NCBI RefSeq assembly: GCF_002561455.1
Contig: NZ_NTUP01000059.1
Span: forward strand, 1-50,515
DNA length: 50,515 nt
Direction of reading: 5' to 3'
Origin: Bacillus sp. AFS015802
GTDB lineage: Bacteria; Bacillota; Bacilli; Bacillales; Bacillaceae_B
Part shown: piece after piece, positions 1-11,228 of the stretch
Position numbering within the stretch: the stretch's first letter is position 1
Layout: every line of letters starts with the position of its first letter
Notes under the pieces: generated by a model
Seen by the model: the letters and a program-made list of their open reading frames with translations, nothing else
What the model was told of the DNA's origin: nothing
The model's database searches: none
Translations under genes and position numbers: made by a program

Positions 1-20
1 ACCTCGAGCCTCTAAGACCC
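1..20 (-). repeat. Fragment of the ~126-bp hairpin repeat, cut by the window edge
   Basis: Read on the minus strand, this stretch carries CTTAGAGGCTCGAGGT, identical for 16 bases to the left part of the repeat copies at 45971 and 46097. It follows directly behind the recO terminator. The rest lies outside the window, so only the match itself is certain. Confidence 0.6.
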
Positions 21-24
21 CACA

Positions 25-57
25 AAAAACAGGCCCATTCACAACCGTGAATGGGCC
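25..57 (-). terminator. recO operon terminator
   Basis: A perfect 11-bp stem (GGCCCATTCAC with its complement) around a 4-base loop lies just past the recO stop. On the minus strand it is followed by a T-rich run, as expected of an intrinsic terminator for the cdd-era-yqzL-recO transcript. Confidence 0.9.
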
Positions 58-86
58 TTTCTAAATCACAAGCAGCATCTATTAAA

Positions 87-839
87 CTAGAATAAGTCCT
101 TAAGGTTATCCATCTGATCTAAAAACCTTCTGGATTTTAGTGTCAGACCTGAGTTTTCATCGTAATAAGTCCGGATTACCCGCTTCAATTGACGTTTTGT
201 TTCATCTTTTACCGAAATATTCCCCAATCGATTGAGATCGAAATAATAAAATACCCTCAAAAGCTTTACAGTACTTTGGGAGATCGGTAAATGATGAGGA
301 TCTTCACTGAGGCAACGATGACAGATAAATCCATTTTCCTTGAAGGAAAAGGCAAATTCACCATCGGTCTCCCCGCATACGGCACATCCGTTCAGATGAG
401 GATACAACCCTAATACGGGGAGCATCTTCATCTCAAAAATATGCATGAGGATTTCCGGATCGTAGTCTTCATTCAGGTAGTGAAGAGTCTTATAAAGCAA
501 TTCAAACAGGAAAGGGTTCGGCTTGCGGTCCTCTGTCGCCTTATCAAGCAGGTCGACGATGTAAGTGGCGTAAGCGGTTTTGAACAGATCTTCCCTTACA
601 TGCCTGAGCGACTCAGCCATCTCTCCCTGTTGAAGAGTACCCAATCCGCTTCCCTTAATAAATAGGAAATAACCATATGTAAACAATTGTGAAATGGCGG
701 ATAGACGGCTATTAGGTTTCTTTGCCCCTCTAGCCATCAATCCAATCTTTCCGAATTCCCGTGTATATATGGTAACAATTTTGTTCGACTCACCGTAATG
801 ATTGGTTCGAATGACAATTCCTTCACACTTCTGCAGCAT
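87..839 (-). CDS. recO: DNA repair protein RecO
   Basis: RecO is the recombination mediator that helps load RecA on SSB-coated single strands and anneals complementary strands in the RecFOR pathway. The 250-residue product has the N-terminal OB-fold region (about residues 1-80) and a helical C-terminal part. A four-cysteine zinc site is visible (C152, C155, C173, C176). The length is normal for Bacillus. The ATG at 839 is preceded by a good GGGAGGTGG site. It is the last gene of a cdd-era-yqzL-recO series, the conserved order in Bacillus, and is followed by a strong terminator. A plus-strand ORF inside it is a shadow. Confidence 0.97.
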   Translation of the reverse strand: MLQKCEGIVIRTNHYGESNKIVTIYTREFGKIGLMARGAKKPNSRLSAISQLFTYGYFLFIKGSGLGTLQQGEMAESLRHVREDLFKTAYATYIVDLLDKATEDRKPNPFLFELLYKTLHYLNEDYDPEILMHIFEMKMLPVLGLYPHLNGCAVCGETDGEFAFSFKENGFICHRCLSEDPHHLPISQSTVKLLRVFYYFDLNRLGNISVKDETKRQLKRVIRTYYDENSGLTLKSRRFLDQMDNLKDLF

Positions 840-884
840 TTAGCCACCTCCCGATCTCTGCTTTCCCGGGTGATGACACACTTA

Positions 885-1028
885 TCACGTTAAAGGAAAA
901 TCTACTTCCGCTGTTTCTTCTTCAAAGCTGTAAGGATCCTCGATGGTCTCCTTTTCAAGCTCCTTAAATAGGAGATAGGTATCTATACTACCCGTTTGCG
1001 AAAAAAATTTCCATGTTAAGTCTAACAT
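885..1028 (-). CDS. yqzL: YqzL family small protein
   Basis: A 47-codon gene lies between era and recO. The product begins MLDLTWKFFSQTGSIDTYLL and ends in an acidic tail. This matches the YqzL family in sequence, size and genomic position. Function is unknown. The ATG at 1028 has an AAAGGTGGG ribosome binding site about 7 bases upstream. It fills the otherwise empty gap between era and recO and is presumably cotranscribed with them. Confidence 0.92.
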   Translation of the reverse strand: MLDLTWKFFSQTGSIDTYLLFKELEKETIEDPYSFEEETAEVDFPLT

Positions 1029-1134
1029 AAAAAACCCACCTTTCTGGATTTAAACTAGCAAGACTTCATAAGCTTTCTTGTGATTAGAATGAACATATTC
1101 TCTCTAAAACATGTGGCCTAAATATTGTTAATTA

Positions 1135-2482
<1,348 letters not shown>

Positions 2483-2617
2483 TTACTACAATTTTCATAA
2501 AAGAAAATGGGCTGTTATCATTTTGTAATAAAATAGTTAGATAATTCAAACTATTTATCGATTTTGTTCTTTGCTCCATATATTCTATACAAGTATAAGA
2601 ACGTTTTCAAATGAATT

Positions 2618-2667
2618 AAAGGCTCCAGGGAAGAAATCACAGCATTTCGTCCCTGGAACCTTTATTT
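2618..2667. terminator. Hairpin between dgkA and cdd
   Basis: The arms AAAGG-CT-CCAGGGA and TCCCTGG-AA-CCTTT pair across an 18-base loop. The T-run is TTTATTTT on the plus strand and only TTTAATT on the minus strand. It probably gives partial termination behind dgkA. Confidence 0.55.
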
Positions 2668-2687
2668 TCCGGCATCCCGGCTTCTTT

Positions 2688-3083
2688 TCACTGGAAAATA
2701 AGTTCCAAAACCCTTGGAAGAAAGATGATCGTCCCCACGATCGCGGTACATACTGCAAAGAGAAGCACCGCAGCAGAAGCAAGATCCTTCGCAGCCTTCG
2801 CAAGGGGATGGCACTCTTTGGTGGTCAGATCGACGGCCTTTTCAATCGCTGTATTCATCGTTTCCAGTGCGAGTACAGCAAAGACCAGGATGATCAGTAT
2901 GATCCATTCCATGAGGGATACCTGAAGCATCCAGGCAAGGATGAAAACGACAATCCCCACACATGAATGAATCCTGAAATTCTGTTCCGTTGCCCAGACA
3001 GACTTGATCCCTTCCGCTGCATATCCAAAGGACTTTAAGAACCGGAATAAACCGAACTTAGTCTCTTTTGAGTCCATATTCAT
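2688..3083 (-). CDS. dgkA: Undecaprenol kinase / diacylglycerol kinase family
   Basis: This small integral membrane kinase in Gram-positives phosphorylates undecaprenol to recycle the cell-wall lipid carrier. The 131 residues contain three hydrophobic segments (about 40-57, 59-73 and 101-122). The family signature ETMNTAIE (74-81) is followed by [12 protein letters not shown]. The start overlaps ybeY by 26 bases; a second ATG (MDSKETKF) two codons in could be the true start. It lies in the pgpH-ybeY-dgkA transcript, the usual Bacillus order. Confidence 0.95.
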   Translation of the reverse strand: MNMDSKETKFGLFRFLKSFGYAAEGIKSVWATEQNFRIHSCVGIVVFILAWMLQVSLMEWIILIILVFAVLALETMNTAIEKAVDLTTKECHPLAKAAKDLASAAVLLFAVCTAIVGTIIFLPRVLELIFQ

Positions 3084-3531
3084 CCAGAATATCCTTTTGT
3101 CTCTTAAACATCCTCTTTTCCTCTTCTTCCTCCATATGGTCGTACCCTAATAAATGGAGGAAGCCGTGGAGGGCAAGAAAACCAAGCTCCCGGGAGACAG
3201 AATGATTATATTCTTCGGCCTGTTCTTTCGTCCGATCAATCGAAATGATGATATCCCCTAGGACGCGGGGAATCTCCCCCCCAATGATTTCGACCTCGTC
3301 TTCACCCAATTCCTCAAGGGCGAATGAAATCACATCGGTCGGCTGATCCTTATCCCGGTATTCCCGGTTGATTTCCTGGATTCGATCGTTGGTCACAACG
3401 GTCACGGACACTTCGCTGTCACCCTCGATCCCTTCTTTTTCAGCCGCAAAGTTCAGGATATTTTGAACCAGCTGTGTGTGTTCCTCCGTCAGAGTTTCTG
3501 TTTCATCGATAAAGTCGATCAATAATGTCAT
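3058..3531 (-). CDS. ybeY: Endoribonuclease YbeY, rRNA maturation factor
   Basis: YbeY is a zinc-dependent single-strand endoribonuclease needed for 16S rRNA 3'-end maturation and 70S quality control. The 157-residue protein has the metal motif [11 protein letters not shown], placing ligands at H122, H126 and H132. It starts 3 bases after the end of pgpH and overlaps dgkA at its 3' end, so the three genes are probably translated from one message. Confidence 0.96.
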   Translation of the reverse strand: MTLLIDFIDETETLTEEHTQLVQNILNFAAEKEGIEGDSEVSVTVVTNDRIQEINREYRDKDQPTDVISFALEELGEDEVEIIGGEIPRVLGDIIISIDRTKEQAEEYNHSVSRELGFLALHGFLHLLGYDHMEEEEEKRMFKRQKDILDEYGLKRD

Positions 3532-3533
3532 GC

Positions 3534-5690
3534 TTACTCTCCTTTTGCTTGAAGTTCCGGGTATTCAATCCTCGGATGGAAGATCCCATTTAACGTTTCA
3601 CATAGGGACCTCTTCACTGTCTCCAACTGCTTCAGTGATATATCACATTCGTTGAACTGACCGTCCTGCAGGCGGTCCTGTACAATCGCATGAACCAGCT
3701 GCTGTATTTCTGCCTGGGTCGGGGATTTCTTTGACCTGACAGCCGCTTCCACGCTGTCGGCAATGCTGATGACGGCCGCTTCCCTCGTCTGTGGTTTAGG
3801 ACCGGGATAGCGATATTCTTCTTCCTTAACATCTTTCCCTTGTTCCTTTGCCTTATAATAGAAAAATTTCAACAGGGTCGTTCCGTGATGCTGTTCGGCG
3901 ATGTCGATTATTTCTTTGGGCAGCTTATACTTCCGGAGCATCTCTGCACCATCTGAAGCATGACTAATAATAACATCCCTGCTTGTTTCAGGCGAGACCC
4001 TGTCATGGGGATTTCCCATGTTCAGCTGATTTTCAATGAAGAAATGAGGCCGTTTCGATTTCCCGACATCATGATAGTAGCAGCCGACCCTCGCGAGTAA
4101 TCCGTTAGCCCCGATGGCTTCACATGCGGCCTCTGCAAGATTTGCCACCATGACACTGTGATGATAGGTACCGGGGGCATCGGTCAACAGCTTCTTCAAT
4201 AACGGCTGTGTCGGACTTGAAAGCTCGACCAGTCTCATGGAGGAAAGGATCCCGAAGCCCGCTTCAAAAAACGGAAGGAAACCGATCGTCAGGATGGAAG
4301 AGCTGATTCCTGATACAAGGGCAAACACAATGTAATACACATATTCACTATTTGAGTATGAAGTACCACTTAAAAGAATCAAAAAACCAAGTATAAGGAT
4401 ATTGACGAGAGCTACGTAAATTCCCGCCCTTAAAATATTCGAGCGCTGATTTCTGCTCACGAGAAAAAGGATTCCAGATACACCGCTGAATAACGTATAA
4501 ATCGCAATTTCGATATCGACGGAACCTGAGAACTGCTGATGGAACACAATGCTTGAGCAGGCAGCAAGGATGAACACCATCATCATCGCAATCCGCTCAT
4601 TCAACAGGATCCTTAATATCATCCCCGTGAATGCCGCAGGGAAAATGAAGGCAATATCATTGATTTCAAGTTGTCCCAATAGCCCTACGATCTTCATGAT
4701 CAAAAGGGATATGACGAATACGATACTCGTCAGGATCAGGTAATTCTGCTTTCGTTCCTCCGTTACTTCGAGTGTATAGAAGAAATAATACAACGAACTG
4801 ATCACAACGAGCACGAAGAGCGCCAGACCAACATAAGGCCTGAAGGAAAACGTATTTTCCACCATCCCCAATGACTTCAGGATACTGTATTTTTTAGGGG
4901 TGATCAGCTCCCCGTCTTCTACGATGACCCCGCCTTCGATGATTTCCACCTTCTCTACATTTGCCTCGGCGAGCTTCTTTAACTCATCCGTTTTTTCAGC
5001 ATCATAGTAAAGGGTCGGCTCCAATGCGACTTTCCCCAATTTGACGGCAGCGGTGGATAAATCACCATTGAATGAATAGTTGGTGATCCGCTGTTCCAAG
5101 TTCAACTTCGCTTCATTTAATTCTTCCTCTTTCACCCCGTTTTCCATGATGATTTTCATTTGTGTGGAAACGATGGTCTCGACCCTCGACAAGTCATCTT
5201 CCGACGCATTCAAAAGGGTCTTTAACACGTCGTCACTGAGACTGTTGGTCACATTACTGTTTTTATCCTCTGGCAATTTGGCTTTAAGGAGCTTCAGCTG
5301 TTCATTTAGATCGGGAGTCGTAGGAGGCTTTAAATCTTCCTCCACCGCCTGCTCTTTCGTCTCTTTTTTTACTTCATAAACGCTTTCCATCAAGGAGTGA
5401 AGCAGTGAAATAGAGTTGTCGATCGCCCCTTCTTTCGGGGTGTACACATCCGCCACTTCCGCCTTCGCTTCTTCTTTCTTCTTAGCAGTGGCTTCCTCAT
5501 CGACGAATTTCTTTGGCGCCCTTATCGTAGTGGGGGCATCTTCATATAAATGGATATCAAGCGTTTTCGGTTTTACATTTCCATATAGGACACCGAAGAC
5601 AATGATGCCAAGCAGTACAAATAATAGATTGGTAAATAGCCGGTAGCTGAATAAGCTCCTTATCTTGAGTAATAATGGGTGAGTTTGCAT
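3534..5690 (-). CDS. pgpH: 7TM-HD family cyclic-di-AMP phosphodiesterase PgpH (YqfF)
   Basis: PgpH is a membrane phosphodiesterase that lowers c-di-AMP and so influences potassium and osmotic balance. The protein (718 residues from this start) has an N-terminal membrane anchor, an extracellular 7TMR-HDED domain, seven hydrophobic helices, then a cytoplasmic HD domain with [13 protein letters not shown] and [16 protein letters not shown] chose the ATG at 5690 ([10 protein letters not shown]). AGGGGG sits just upstream of it and inside the nine-codon extension that a start at 5717 would add. A terminator upstream (5791-5856) separates it from phoH. Confidence 0.94.
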   Translation of the reverse strand: MQTHPLLLKIRSLFSYRLFTNLLFVLLGIIVFGVLYGNVKPKTLDIHLYEDAPTTIRAPKKFVDEEATAKKKEEAKAEVADVYTPKEGAIDNSISLLHSLMESVYEVKKETKEQAVEEDLKPPTTPDLNEQLKLLKAKLPEDKNSNVTNSLSDDVLKTLLNASEDDLSRVETIVSTQMKIIMENGVKEEELNEAKLNLEQRITNYSFNGDLSTAAVKLGKVALEPTLYYDAEKTDELKKLAEANVEKVEIIEGGVIVEDGELITPKKYSILKSLGMVENTFSFRPYVGLALFVLVVISSLYYFFYTLEVTEERKQNYLILTSIVFVISLLIMKIVGLLGQLEINDIAFIFPAAFTGMILRILLNERIAMMMVFILAACSSIVFHQQFSGSVDIEIAIYTLFSGVSGILFLVSRNQRSNILRAGIYVALVNILILGFLILLSGTSYSNSEYVYYIVFALVSGISSSILTIGFLPFFEAGFGILSSMRLVELSSPTQPLLKKLLTDAPGTYHHSVMVANLAEAACEAIGANGLLARVGCYYHDVGKSKRPHFFIENQLNMGNPHDRVSPETSRDVIISHASDGAEMLRKYKLPKEIIDIAEQHHGTTLLKFFYYKAKEQGKDVKEEEYRYPGPKPQTREAAVISIADSVEAAVRSKKSPTQAEIQQLVHAIVQDRLQDGQFNECDISLKQLETVKRSLCETLNGIFHPRIEYPELQAKGE

Positions 5691-5693
5691 AAA

Positions 5694-5770
5694 GAACCCC
5701 CTGTTATGTATAGACAATTTCTAATAGTACCTGTAGTAATTATGTAAAATCATAACAGTTTTTGTCTAAT
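5694..5770 (-). promoter_or_regulatory. Candidate sigma-A promoter region for pgpH-ybeY-dgkA
   Basis: Between the phoH terminator and pgpH the minus strand offers TTTACA, 16 bases, TATTAG, and alternatively TAGACA, 18 bases, CATAAT. A promoter is expected here because a strong terminator lies upstream. Which pair is used cannot be decided. Confidence 0.35.
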
Positions 5771-5790
5771 TTATCTATGTATAGCCCTAT

Positions 5791-5856
5791 AAAAAAAGAT
5801 TGATCCAAGGATTTGCCGGGCCATTTCAGGCTGGCATCAATCAATTGGATCAATCT
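5791..5856 (-). terminator. phoH terminator
   Basis: The 12-base arms AGATTGATCCAA and TTGGATCAATCT enclose a loop with a smaller GCC/GGC stem. Seven Ts follow on the minus strand. It lies 8 bases beyond the phoH stop. Confidence 0.85.
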
Positions 5857-5863
5857 CTTCTGT

Positions 5864-6823
5864 TTATTTTTCAATTGTTTCATAAGCATCGATGATTTTT
5901 GCGACCAGAGGATGACGGACCACATCGGCCTGGTCGAGGTAAATGAACGATACTCCTTTAACATCTTTTAATATTCGCTCGGAAGAAATCAACCCAGACT
6001 CGCTCCCCCTTGGTAAATCTACTTGAGAACGATCTCCCGTGATGATCATCTTTGAATCAAACCCAAGTCTGGTCAAGAACATTTTCATCTGGGCTTTGGT
6101 TGTATTCTGGGCCTCATCCAGAATCACAAACGCATCATCCAGTGTACGTCCCCTCATATATGCAAGAGGAGCGATCTCAATGGTCCCTCTCTCGATCAGA
6201 CGGGCGGTATGCTCCGCTCCCAGTACATCATGCAGGGCATCATATAGTGGACGGAGATAAGGATCCACCTTCTCTTTCAAGTCACCCGGAAGAAACCCGA
6301 GGCTTTCTCCTGCTTCAACGGCCGGCCTCGTGAGGATGATCTTCTTGACCTGCCCATTCTTTAGGGCATGTACAGCCATGACGACGGCTAAATAGGTCTT
6401 CCCGGTACCGGCTGGCCCGATGCCGAACACCATATCATGCTTCTTGATGGCTTGGATGTATTGGCGCTGCCCGAGTGTTTTCACCCGGATCGATTTACCT
6501 TTGGCGTTCTTTGTTATCTCTTCATTGTACAACTCTGTAAAATATTCAAGCGTCCCTTGTCTGCCCATTTCAATGGCATAGTGGACGTCACGCTGGCCGA
6601 TATTGATTCCTTTACGGATCACGGCCACCAGTCGATCCGAAATATCAAGAGCGAGACTTACATCTTCTTCCTTACCTGAAACCAGCAACTCTTCGCCTCT
6701 TGTTACGATCGAAACGTGTAATTCCTGTTCTATTAATTTTAGGTGAGAATCTGAAACACCGAACAAAGCAATGGCTTCGTTAGGGTTTTCAAGTTGTAAT
6801 TTCATTAAGATTTCATCTGACAT
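5864..6823 (-). CDS. phoH: PhoH family ATPase
   Basis: PhoH-like P-loop ATPases are related to the helicase superfamily. Their exact role in Bacillus is unsettled, with RNA metabolism often proposed. The 319 residues show an N-terminal KH-like region (about 1-75), Walker A GPAGTGKT (136-143) and Walker B VILDEAQN (233-240). A good AAGGAGA site precedes the ATG, which lies 3 bases after the yqfD stop. It ends the yqfC-yqfD-phoH transcript, the standard Bacillus arrangement. Confidence 0.95.
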   Translation of the reverse strand: MSDEILMKLQLENPNEAIALFGVSDSHLKLIEQELHVSIVTRGEELLVSGKEEDVSLALDISDRLVAVIRKGINIGQRDVHYAIEMGRQGTLEYFTELYNEEITKNAKGKSIRVKTLGQRQYIQAIKKHDMVFGIGPAGTGKTYLAVVMAVHALKNGQVKKIILTRPAVEAGESLGFLPGDLKEKVDPYLRPLYDALHDVLGAEHTARLIERGTIEIAPLAYMRGRTLDDAFVILDEAQNTTKAQMKMFLTRLGFDSKMIITGDRSQVDLPRGSESGLISSERILKDVKGVSFIYLDQADVVRHPLVAKIIDAYETIEK

Positions 6824-6826
6824 TCG

Positions 6827-8014
6827 TTAGTCTCCTTGAATAAGTGGTTGTCCTTCTGCAATATTTTCTATTACTTTGAAGTGGATGGTTAACCTAACTT
6901 TACCATTCTCGACCTTTTCTTGCAAAATTTTTTCCCCTCTGATTTCTGCATCTTCCGGGAGGGAGGACTCCAGGTTGCTTTTGGCAAGCTTTTTCGCGGC
7001 CTTGATGGCTTCGGATTTCGTATACGTCCTCTCTACATCCTCTTTTTCTTTTATGCTGCGGTCAATATAATACACGGGCAGCTCCCATTTCAGAAAACGC
7101 AGGGCCTTTTTATTTTCTTCCGTGACGACATTCTTAAATTCATTTTTCCCGAATCCCCATATCGGGATATTCACTGAACCGAAACCGATATAATGTTTTC
7201 TTTTCTCATTTCCGCTGAACACGATAAACCGTGACTTCAGCGGAAGTTCAACCGATGTCTTGTACCATGTCTCTCCCAGTATCTTCGCTTTAGCCGAGAC
7301 GCCTTTAGGTTCTTTTTCATTCCCGATCAAACCGGATACGAGGAGCTGGCCTTTATTGACGTAATCATTGACGCTCACCTGGGGATCTCCTTCTTCGACG
7401 AACATGTTGGTAATGATCGCTTTCTTCTTGGCGACGATATGCTGCAGCCCCGTAGACTCGGGAGGTTCCGGTGCATTTTTTTCCACCACTTGAAAGTGAA
7501 AGGTTGTCCCTTGTAATTCCACCCCTACCCACGTGATATTATTCATCCTGTAGGATAACTCGCGCTGAATGTTTTCTACATCCGGGAGGTGAAACTGCAT
7601 CTTGCCCTTTGACACCCCCATTTCCTTCAGTTCCTTTCTTATACTGTGCTCTGTCTGAGGGGAGGCACCCTTGATCTCTATTCCCCACACCATGTTGGAG
7701 AGGAGGAATACGATGACGAAGAATGCCAGTCCACCGATCATGAATCCCGCGTTTTTCAGGGATCGCTTGAACAGAAAAGGAACTCCCTGCCCTCTTAGAA
7801 ATGTCACTTTACACCCGGATGCCCGAACCGCTCTTCGGAAGTTATGTACATCTTCTAAGGATAAGTAAAAGGTGATGGTCTCCGTTCCAGCTCTCTTCAC
7901 ATTCCAAATCGGGATATTAGCCCGCAGCAATTGATTGATGACGCGCTCGACTAGTCTGCCTTCCATTTTCACGAATACCTTTCCCCTTAGAAAGGTGAAC
8001 CATTGATTCTTCAA
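6827..8014 (-). CDS. yqfD: Sporulation protein YqfD
   Basis: YqfD is a mother-cell protein required for efficient sporulation, expressed from sigma-E in B. subtilis. I place the start at the TTG at 8014 (LKNQWFTFLRG). AGGAGG lies 7 bases upstream and the 395-residue length fits the family. A longer reading frame to 8278 only overlaps yqfC. A transmembrane helix is predicted near residues 88-110, after an N-terminal domain of about 85 residues with repeats of aromatic and basic residues. The C-terminal part is probably on the outer side of the membrane. Confidence 0.93.
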   Translation of the reverse strand: MKNQWFTFLRGKVFVKMEGRLVERVINQLLRANIPIWNVKRAGTETITFYLSLEDVHNFRRAVRASGCKVTFLRGQGVPFLFKRSLKNAGFMIGGLAFFVIVFLLSNMVWGIEIKGASPQTEHSIRKELKEMGVSKGKMQFHLPDVENIQRELSYRMNNITWVGVELQGTTFHFQVVEKNAPEPPESTGLQHIVAKKKAIITNMFVEEGDPQVSVNDYVNKGQLLVSGLIGNEKEPKGVSAKAKILGETWYKTSVELPLKSRFIVFSGNEKRKHYIGFGSVNIPIWGFGKNEFKNVVTEENKKALRFLKWELPVYYIDRSIKEKEDVERTYTKSEAIKAAKKLAKSNLESSLPEDAEIRGEKILQEKVENGKVRLTIHFKVIENIAEGQPLIQGD

Positions 8015-8025
8015 ATCCGTCCCTC

Positions 8026-8310
8026 CTATTGTTCTAAATAGATCACTTCTACGATCTTCCCCTGCAGGAGTATTTCTTCCGGAAGGATCATCTTGATGAC
8101 AAATTGCTCTCCCTTTATTAACAGTTGACCCTGTTTCAGCAGAAGCCGAACCTCTCGATCCGTGAAGGTCAACAAACCCCGGTGGTTTTCTATATAGATA
8201 TGAATTTGTCCAATCATTGTGACGCGAGGAAGGTCCATCATGACATCTTCGGGTAAATCCATCTTCTGTGTCACCCATTTACGCATATGGTGTAAAAAGC
8301 TTTTTGCCAT
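8026..8310 (-). CDS. yqfC: Sporulation protein YqfC
   Basis: A 94-residue protein of the YqfC/YabP-like sporulation family, with unknown biochemical activity, expressed in the mother cell in B. subtilis. The start is the ATG at 8310 (MAKSFLHHMRK). An upstream in-frame ATG at 8331 lies before the AAAGGGGG ribosome binding site and cannot use it. That binding site forms part of the 3' arm of a terminator hairpin (8311-8360), so readthrough RNA would hide it. yqfD follows 11 bases downstream. Confidence 0.92.
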   Translation of the reverse strand: MAKSFLHHMRKWVTQKMDLPEDVMMDLPRVTMIGQIHIYIENHRGLLTFTDREVRLLLKQGQLLIKGEQFVIKMILPEEILLQGKIVEVIYLEQ

Positions 8311-8360
8311 AAAAAAAGAACCCCCTTTCATCTCATATTTATGAAATGAAAAGGGGTTTC
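8311..8360 (-). terminator. Terminator behind yqfB that contains the yqfC ribosome binding site
   Basis: On the minus strand GAAACCCCTTTTCATTTCAT pairs with ATGAGATGAAAGGGGGTTC across a short loop, followed by seven Ts ending at the yqfC ATG. The GGGGG of the 3' arm is the only ribosome binding site for yqfC. Confidence 0.85.
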
Positions 8361-8367
8361 ATCACTG

Positions 8368-8820
8368 TTATTTTCGATGATGATGTTTTTTTGATCTTGG
8401 CGGCCCAAATACTTCTGAGAAAATGAATCCTTTGACGATATCATCCTCATTTTGAAAATCAATGAGGCGGCGTCCGTTATCCCGGATCTTCCTCGCTTTT
8501 GTTTGATGGGCTTCAAGCTTCCTCGAATACCGCTCTTCTTGCTTCTGGAGGCTTGAGTACGTTGATTCCGTTTCTCTCATCTTATCCTCCAAACGGGTCT
8601 GGATAGATGAGACAGCCTCTTTCACCGGCTCCTGGTATGACCGTGGTTCTCTCCGTCGTGTCCTCTCCCGCCCGGTATCCCTGCTTCTCTCAGGCTGGGA
8701 AGAAGCAGGTGAGGCGGTTTGAATCGGTTTCTGCCTCGGCTTATTGGAAGGCGGCTGTTTCACTTTATTGAATATGGAAGTGATGAGCCCGATCAATATA
8801 GCAATGATCAATGGTTCCAT
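8368..8820 (-). CDS. yqfB: YqfB-like protein of the nfeD-floA operon
   Basis: A 150-residue protein with an N-terminal hydrophobic segment (about residues 3-17). The rest is strongly charged, Arg/Glu/Gln-rich and probably partly coiled (about 65-120), ending in a basic His/Lys tail. No catalytic motif is visible. Position directly after floA matches B. subtilis yqfB; the symbol rests on synteny more than on sequence. An AAAGGAG site precedes the ATG. The gap to floA is 30 bases and a strong terminator follows. Confidence 0.75.
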   Translation of the reverse strand: MEPLIIAILIGLITSIFNKVKQPPSNKPRQKPIQTASPASSQPERSRDTGRERTRRREPRSYQEPVKEAVSSIQTRLEDKMRETESTYSSLQKQEERYSRKLEAHQTKARKIRDNGRRLIDFQNEDDIVKGFIFSEVFGPPRSKKHHHRK

Positions 8821-8850
8821 GGAGAAAACTCCTTTCTAAACAAAGGGAGA

Positions 8851-9852
8851 TTACTTATCGCTCTTCGGATCGTTTTTATCCCCTGTAAGTTTTCCGATCG
8901 AGTCCCTCATCTCTGTATCCGCATCGATGTTCTTAAGGTTCATATAGTCCATCACACCGATGTTGCCGGACCTGAGTGCTTCAGCCATGGCAAGTGGTAC
9001 TTCTGCCTCGGCCTCCACTACCTTCGCTCTCATTTCCTCTACTCTCGCTTTCATTTCCTGCTCATTCGCAACAGCCATCGCTCTTCTTTCTTCCGCTTTA
9101 GCCTGTGCGATATTTTTATCCGCTTCCGCTTGCTCTGTTTGCAGTTCCGCCCCGATATTCTTGCCGATATCAACGTCCGCGATATCTATCGAGAGAATCT
9201 CGAAGGCCGTTCCTGCGTCCAAGCCCTTTGAAAGGACCGTTTGAGAAATAAGATCGGGGTTTTCAAGTACTTTCTTATGGTTGTCGGATGAACCGATCGT
9301 CGAAACGATCCCTTCCCCTACACGGGCAACGATCGTTTCTTCACCGGCACCCCCGACAAGGCGGTCAATATTCGCACGGACCGTAATCCGCGCTTTCGCT
9401 TTCACTTCAATTCCATCCATTGCAACACCCGCGATGAATGGAGTCTCGATCACTTTAGGGTTAACGCTCATTTGCACCGCTTCAAGCACGTCACGACCTG
9501 CAAGGTCAATGGCAGCACAGCGTTCAAACGTCAATTCAATATTTGCACGATGGGCTGCGATCAATGCGTTGACCACCCGGTCGACATTCCCTCCGGCAAG
9601 ATAGTGACTCTCAAGCTGATTGATCGTGACGGTAATTCCGGCTTTATGCGCTTTGATCAGCGGATTGATGACGCGGCTCGGAATGACACGTCTAAGCCTC
9701 ATCCCCACCAGTGTGAAAATGCTGATCCTCACGCCTGCAGCGATTGCCGAAATCCACAGCATCACTGGTACAAATGTAAATAAAACAGCTAACACAATTA
9801 TGCCCACCACGATGGCAACGAGCAGTAAAATGGTACTTGGTCCTATAACCAT
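8851..9852 (-). CDS. floA: Flotillin-like protein FloA (YqfA)
   Basis: FloA is a bacterial flotillin that organises functional membrane microdomains and affects secretion and signalling proteins. The 333 residues start with a membrane-inserted hydrophobic stretch (about 4-48). An SPFH-like domain follows, then the Ala/Glu-rich coiled coil (about 220-300) typical of flotillins. AGGAGGT is well placed before the ATG. It is the middle gene of nfeD-floA-yqfB, pairing a flotillin with its usual NfeD partner. Confidence 0.96.
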   Translation of the reverse strand: MVIGPSTILLLVAIVVGIIVLAVLFTFVPVMLWISAIAAGVRISIFTLVGMRLRRVIPSRVINPLIKAHKAGITVTINQLESHYLAGGNVDRVVNALIAAHRANIELTFERCAAIDLAGRDVLEAVQMSVNPKVIETPFIAGVAMDGIEVKAKARITVRANIDRLVGGAGEETIVARVGEGIVSTIGSSDNHKKVLENPDLISQTVLSKGLDAGTAFEILSIDIADVDIGKNIGAELQTEQAEADKNIAQAKAEERRAMAVANEQEMKARVEEMRAKVVEAEAEVPLAMAEALRSGNIGVMDYMNLKNIDADTEMRDSIGKLTGDKNDPKSDK

Positions 9853-9874
9853 AATGTCTTACCTCCTGAAAAAT

Positions 9875-11185
9875 TTATGAAATGTCTCTGACTACAATCC
9901 TTGAACCTTCCACTTTCACAATCTTAATCCTTTCATTGGCTTTGATAAAGCCGCCCTCGGTCACGGCATCGATTCTTTCATCATCGACAATCACGGTACC
10001 GGATGGTCTTAAAGGTGTTTTGGTCACTCCTTCTTTCCCGATCAGGTCCAATCGATTGGCATTTGATACATATCCGCTTTCTGTACTGGTAGAATCTTTT
10101 AAAATGATTTTGTTAAAAAATTTCATTTTTTTACCAAACACCTTTACAAAGATAATCATGGTCGCAACGGCAATCAGCAACGCGATCAGAAGAGATATCC
10201 CCATTTGCATCATATCGCCCCCAGCCAGCATAATACTTGCAAGGATCGCTCCGATTCCGAGCCCTCCGGCTATTCCACCCGGGAGGAAAAACTCTGCCAC
10301 TACGAGAATAATACCAATGACGAAGAGAATGATGGTTTCATATCCCGCAAGCCCGGCAACCAAGTGTCCATAAAAGAATAATACAAGGGAAATCAAGCCG
10401 ATAGAACCGGCGATTCCAAAACCTGGTGAATACAGCTCCACAATCAATCCAAGACTCGCCAATGAAAGCAGGATCGGAACCACCACAGGATTGGTTATGA
10501 ATCGTGCAAGCTTCTCTGCAAAGGTCTCTTCGACATTGACAACAGAAGAGGGATCGACACCAATGGTTTTATATAACTCATCCAGGTTCCTAACGGTGCC
10601 TTCTGAGTAGCCGACTTGCTTGGCTTCTTTAGAGCCGAGAGTCAAGAGCTCCCCTTTCTCGATACCCAATTCCTCGATTTCTACCGATTCATCCGCCATG
10701 GCCAAAGCATACTGAGGATCTCTTCCGTTTGATTCAGCCGCACTTTTCATGGCGGACAGCCAGTAGCTTTGAGCCTTCTTATCGGCTGCATTCCCCGCCT
10801 GGTCGATCACAGCAGCTGCACCCATCTGTCCATTTGGGACCATATAGATTTCATCAGCATGAAGGGAGATGAATGCTCCGGCTGAAAGCGCATGGTCGTT
10901 TACAAAGGCAATCGTTTTCGTGTCGATGCCGTCCAGAAGCTGCCCGATATCACCGGCTGCATCCACCAATCCCCCGGGTGTATCGATATCAAATATAATC
11001 AGTTCGGCATTGTGATCCTCTGCATCTTTGATGGCCCTTTCCAAAAATGCATGAAGACCCCTTTCGACCTCTTTTTGAATGGGAATCACGTATACCTTTT
11101 CTGAATCAGCAGCAGAACCGATCAAAGGCTGTGTAAAGGTGCACCCAAGGATCAGCATCCATAATACAAGTATACCTTTTCTCAA
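9875..11185 (-). CDS. nfeD: NfeD family membrane-bound serine protease-like protein (YqeZ)
   Basis: Long-form NfeD proteins combine an extracytoplasmic ClpP-class protease domain with membrane helices and a C-terminal OB-fold. They work with flotillins in membrane maintenance. The 436 residues show a signal peptide (about 1-26), IFDIDTPGG near 64-72, the likely catalytic serine S101 in DHALSAGAF, four to five hydrophobic helices (about 235-350) and an NfeD OB domain (about 370-436). The start is a TTG at 11185 with GAGGGGG upstream. A sigma-W-type promoter lies 45 bases upstream. Confidence 0.94.
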   Translation of the reverse strand: MRKGILVLWMLILGCTFTQPLIGSAADSEKVYVIPIQKEVERGLHAFLERAIKDAEDHNAELIIFDIDTPGGLVDAAGDIGQLLDGIDTKTIAFVNDHALSAGAFISLHADEIYMVPNGQMGAAAVIDQAGNAADKKAQSYWLSAMKSAAESNGRDPQYALAMADESVEIEELGIEKGELLTLGSKEAKQVGYSEGTVRNLDELYKTIGVDPSSVVNVEETFAEKLARFITNPVVVPILLSLASLGLIVELYSPGFGIAGSIGLISLVLFFYGHLVAGLAGYETIILFVIGIILVVAEFFLPGGIAGGLGIGAILASIMLAGGDMMQMGISLLIALLIAVATMIIFVKVFGKKMKFFNKIILKDSTSTESGYVSNANRLDLIGKEGVTKTPLRPSGTVIVDDERIDAVTEGGFIKANERIKIVKVEGSRIVVRDIS

Positions 11186-11228
11186 TGTAACCCCCTCATT
11201 TCAGGTGAATATTCCTTGATACTCTATG

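Noticed and set aside
2571..2966. 131-codon plus-strand ORF opposite dgkA
   Set aside because: Shadow of dgkA; the Arg/His/Lys-rich product is typical of antisense frames.
8026..8278. Extended yqfD beginning at 8278
   Set aside because: The extra residues overlap yqfC out of frame, and a TTG with AGGAGG at 8014 gives the normal family length.
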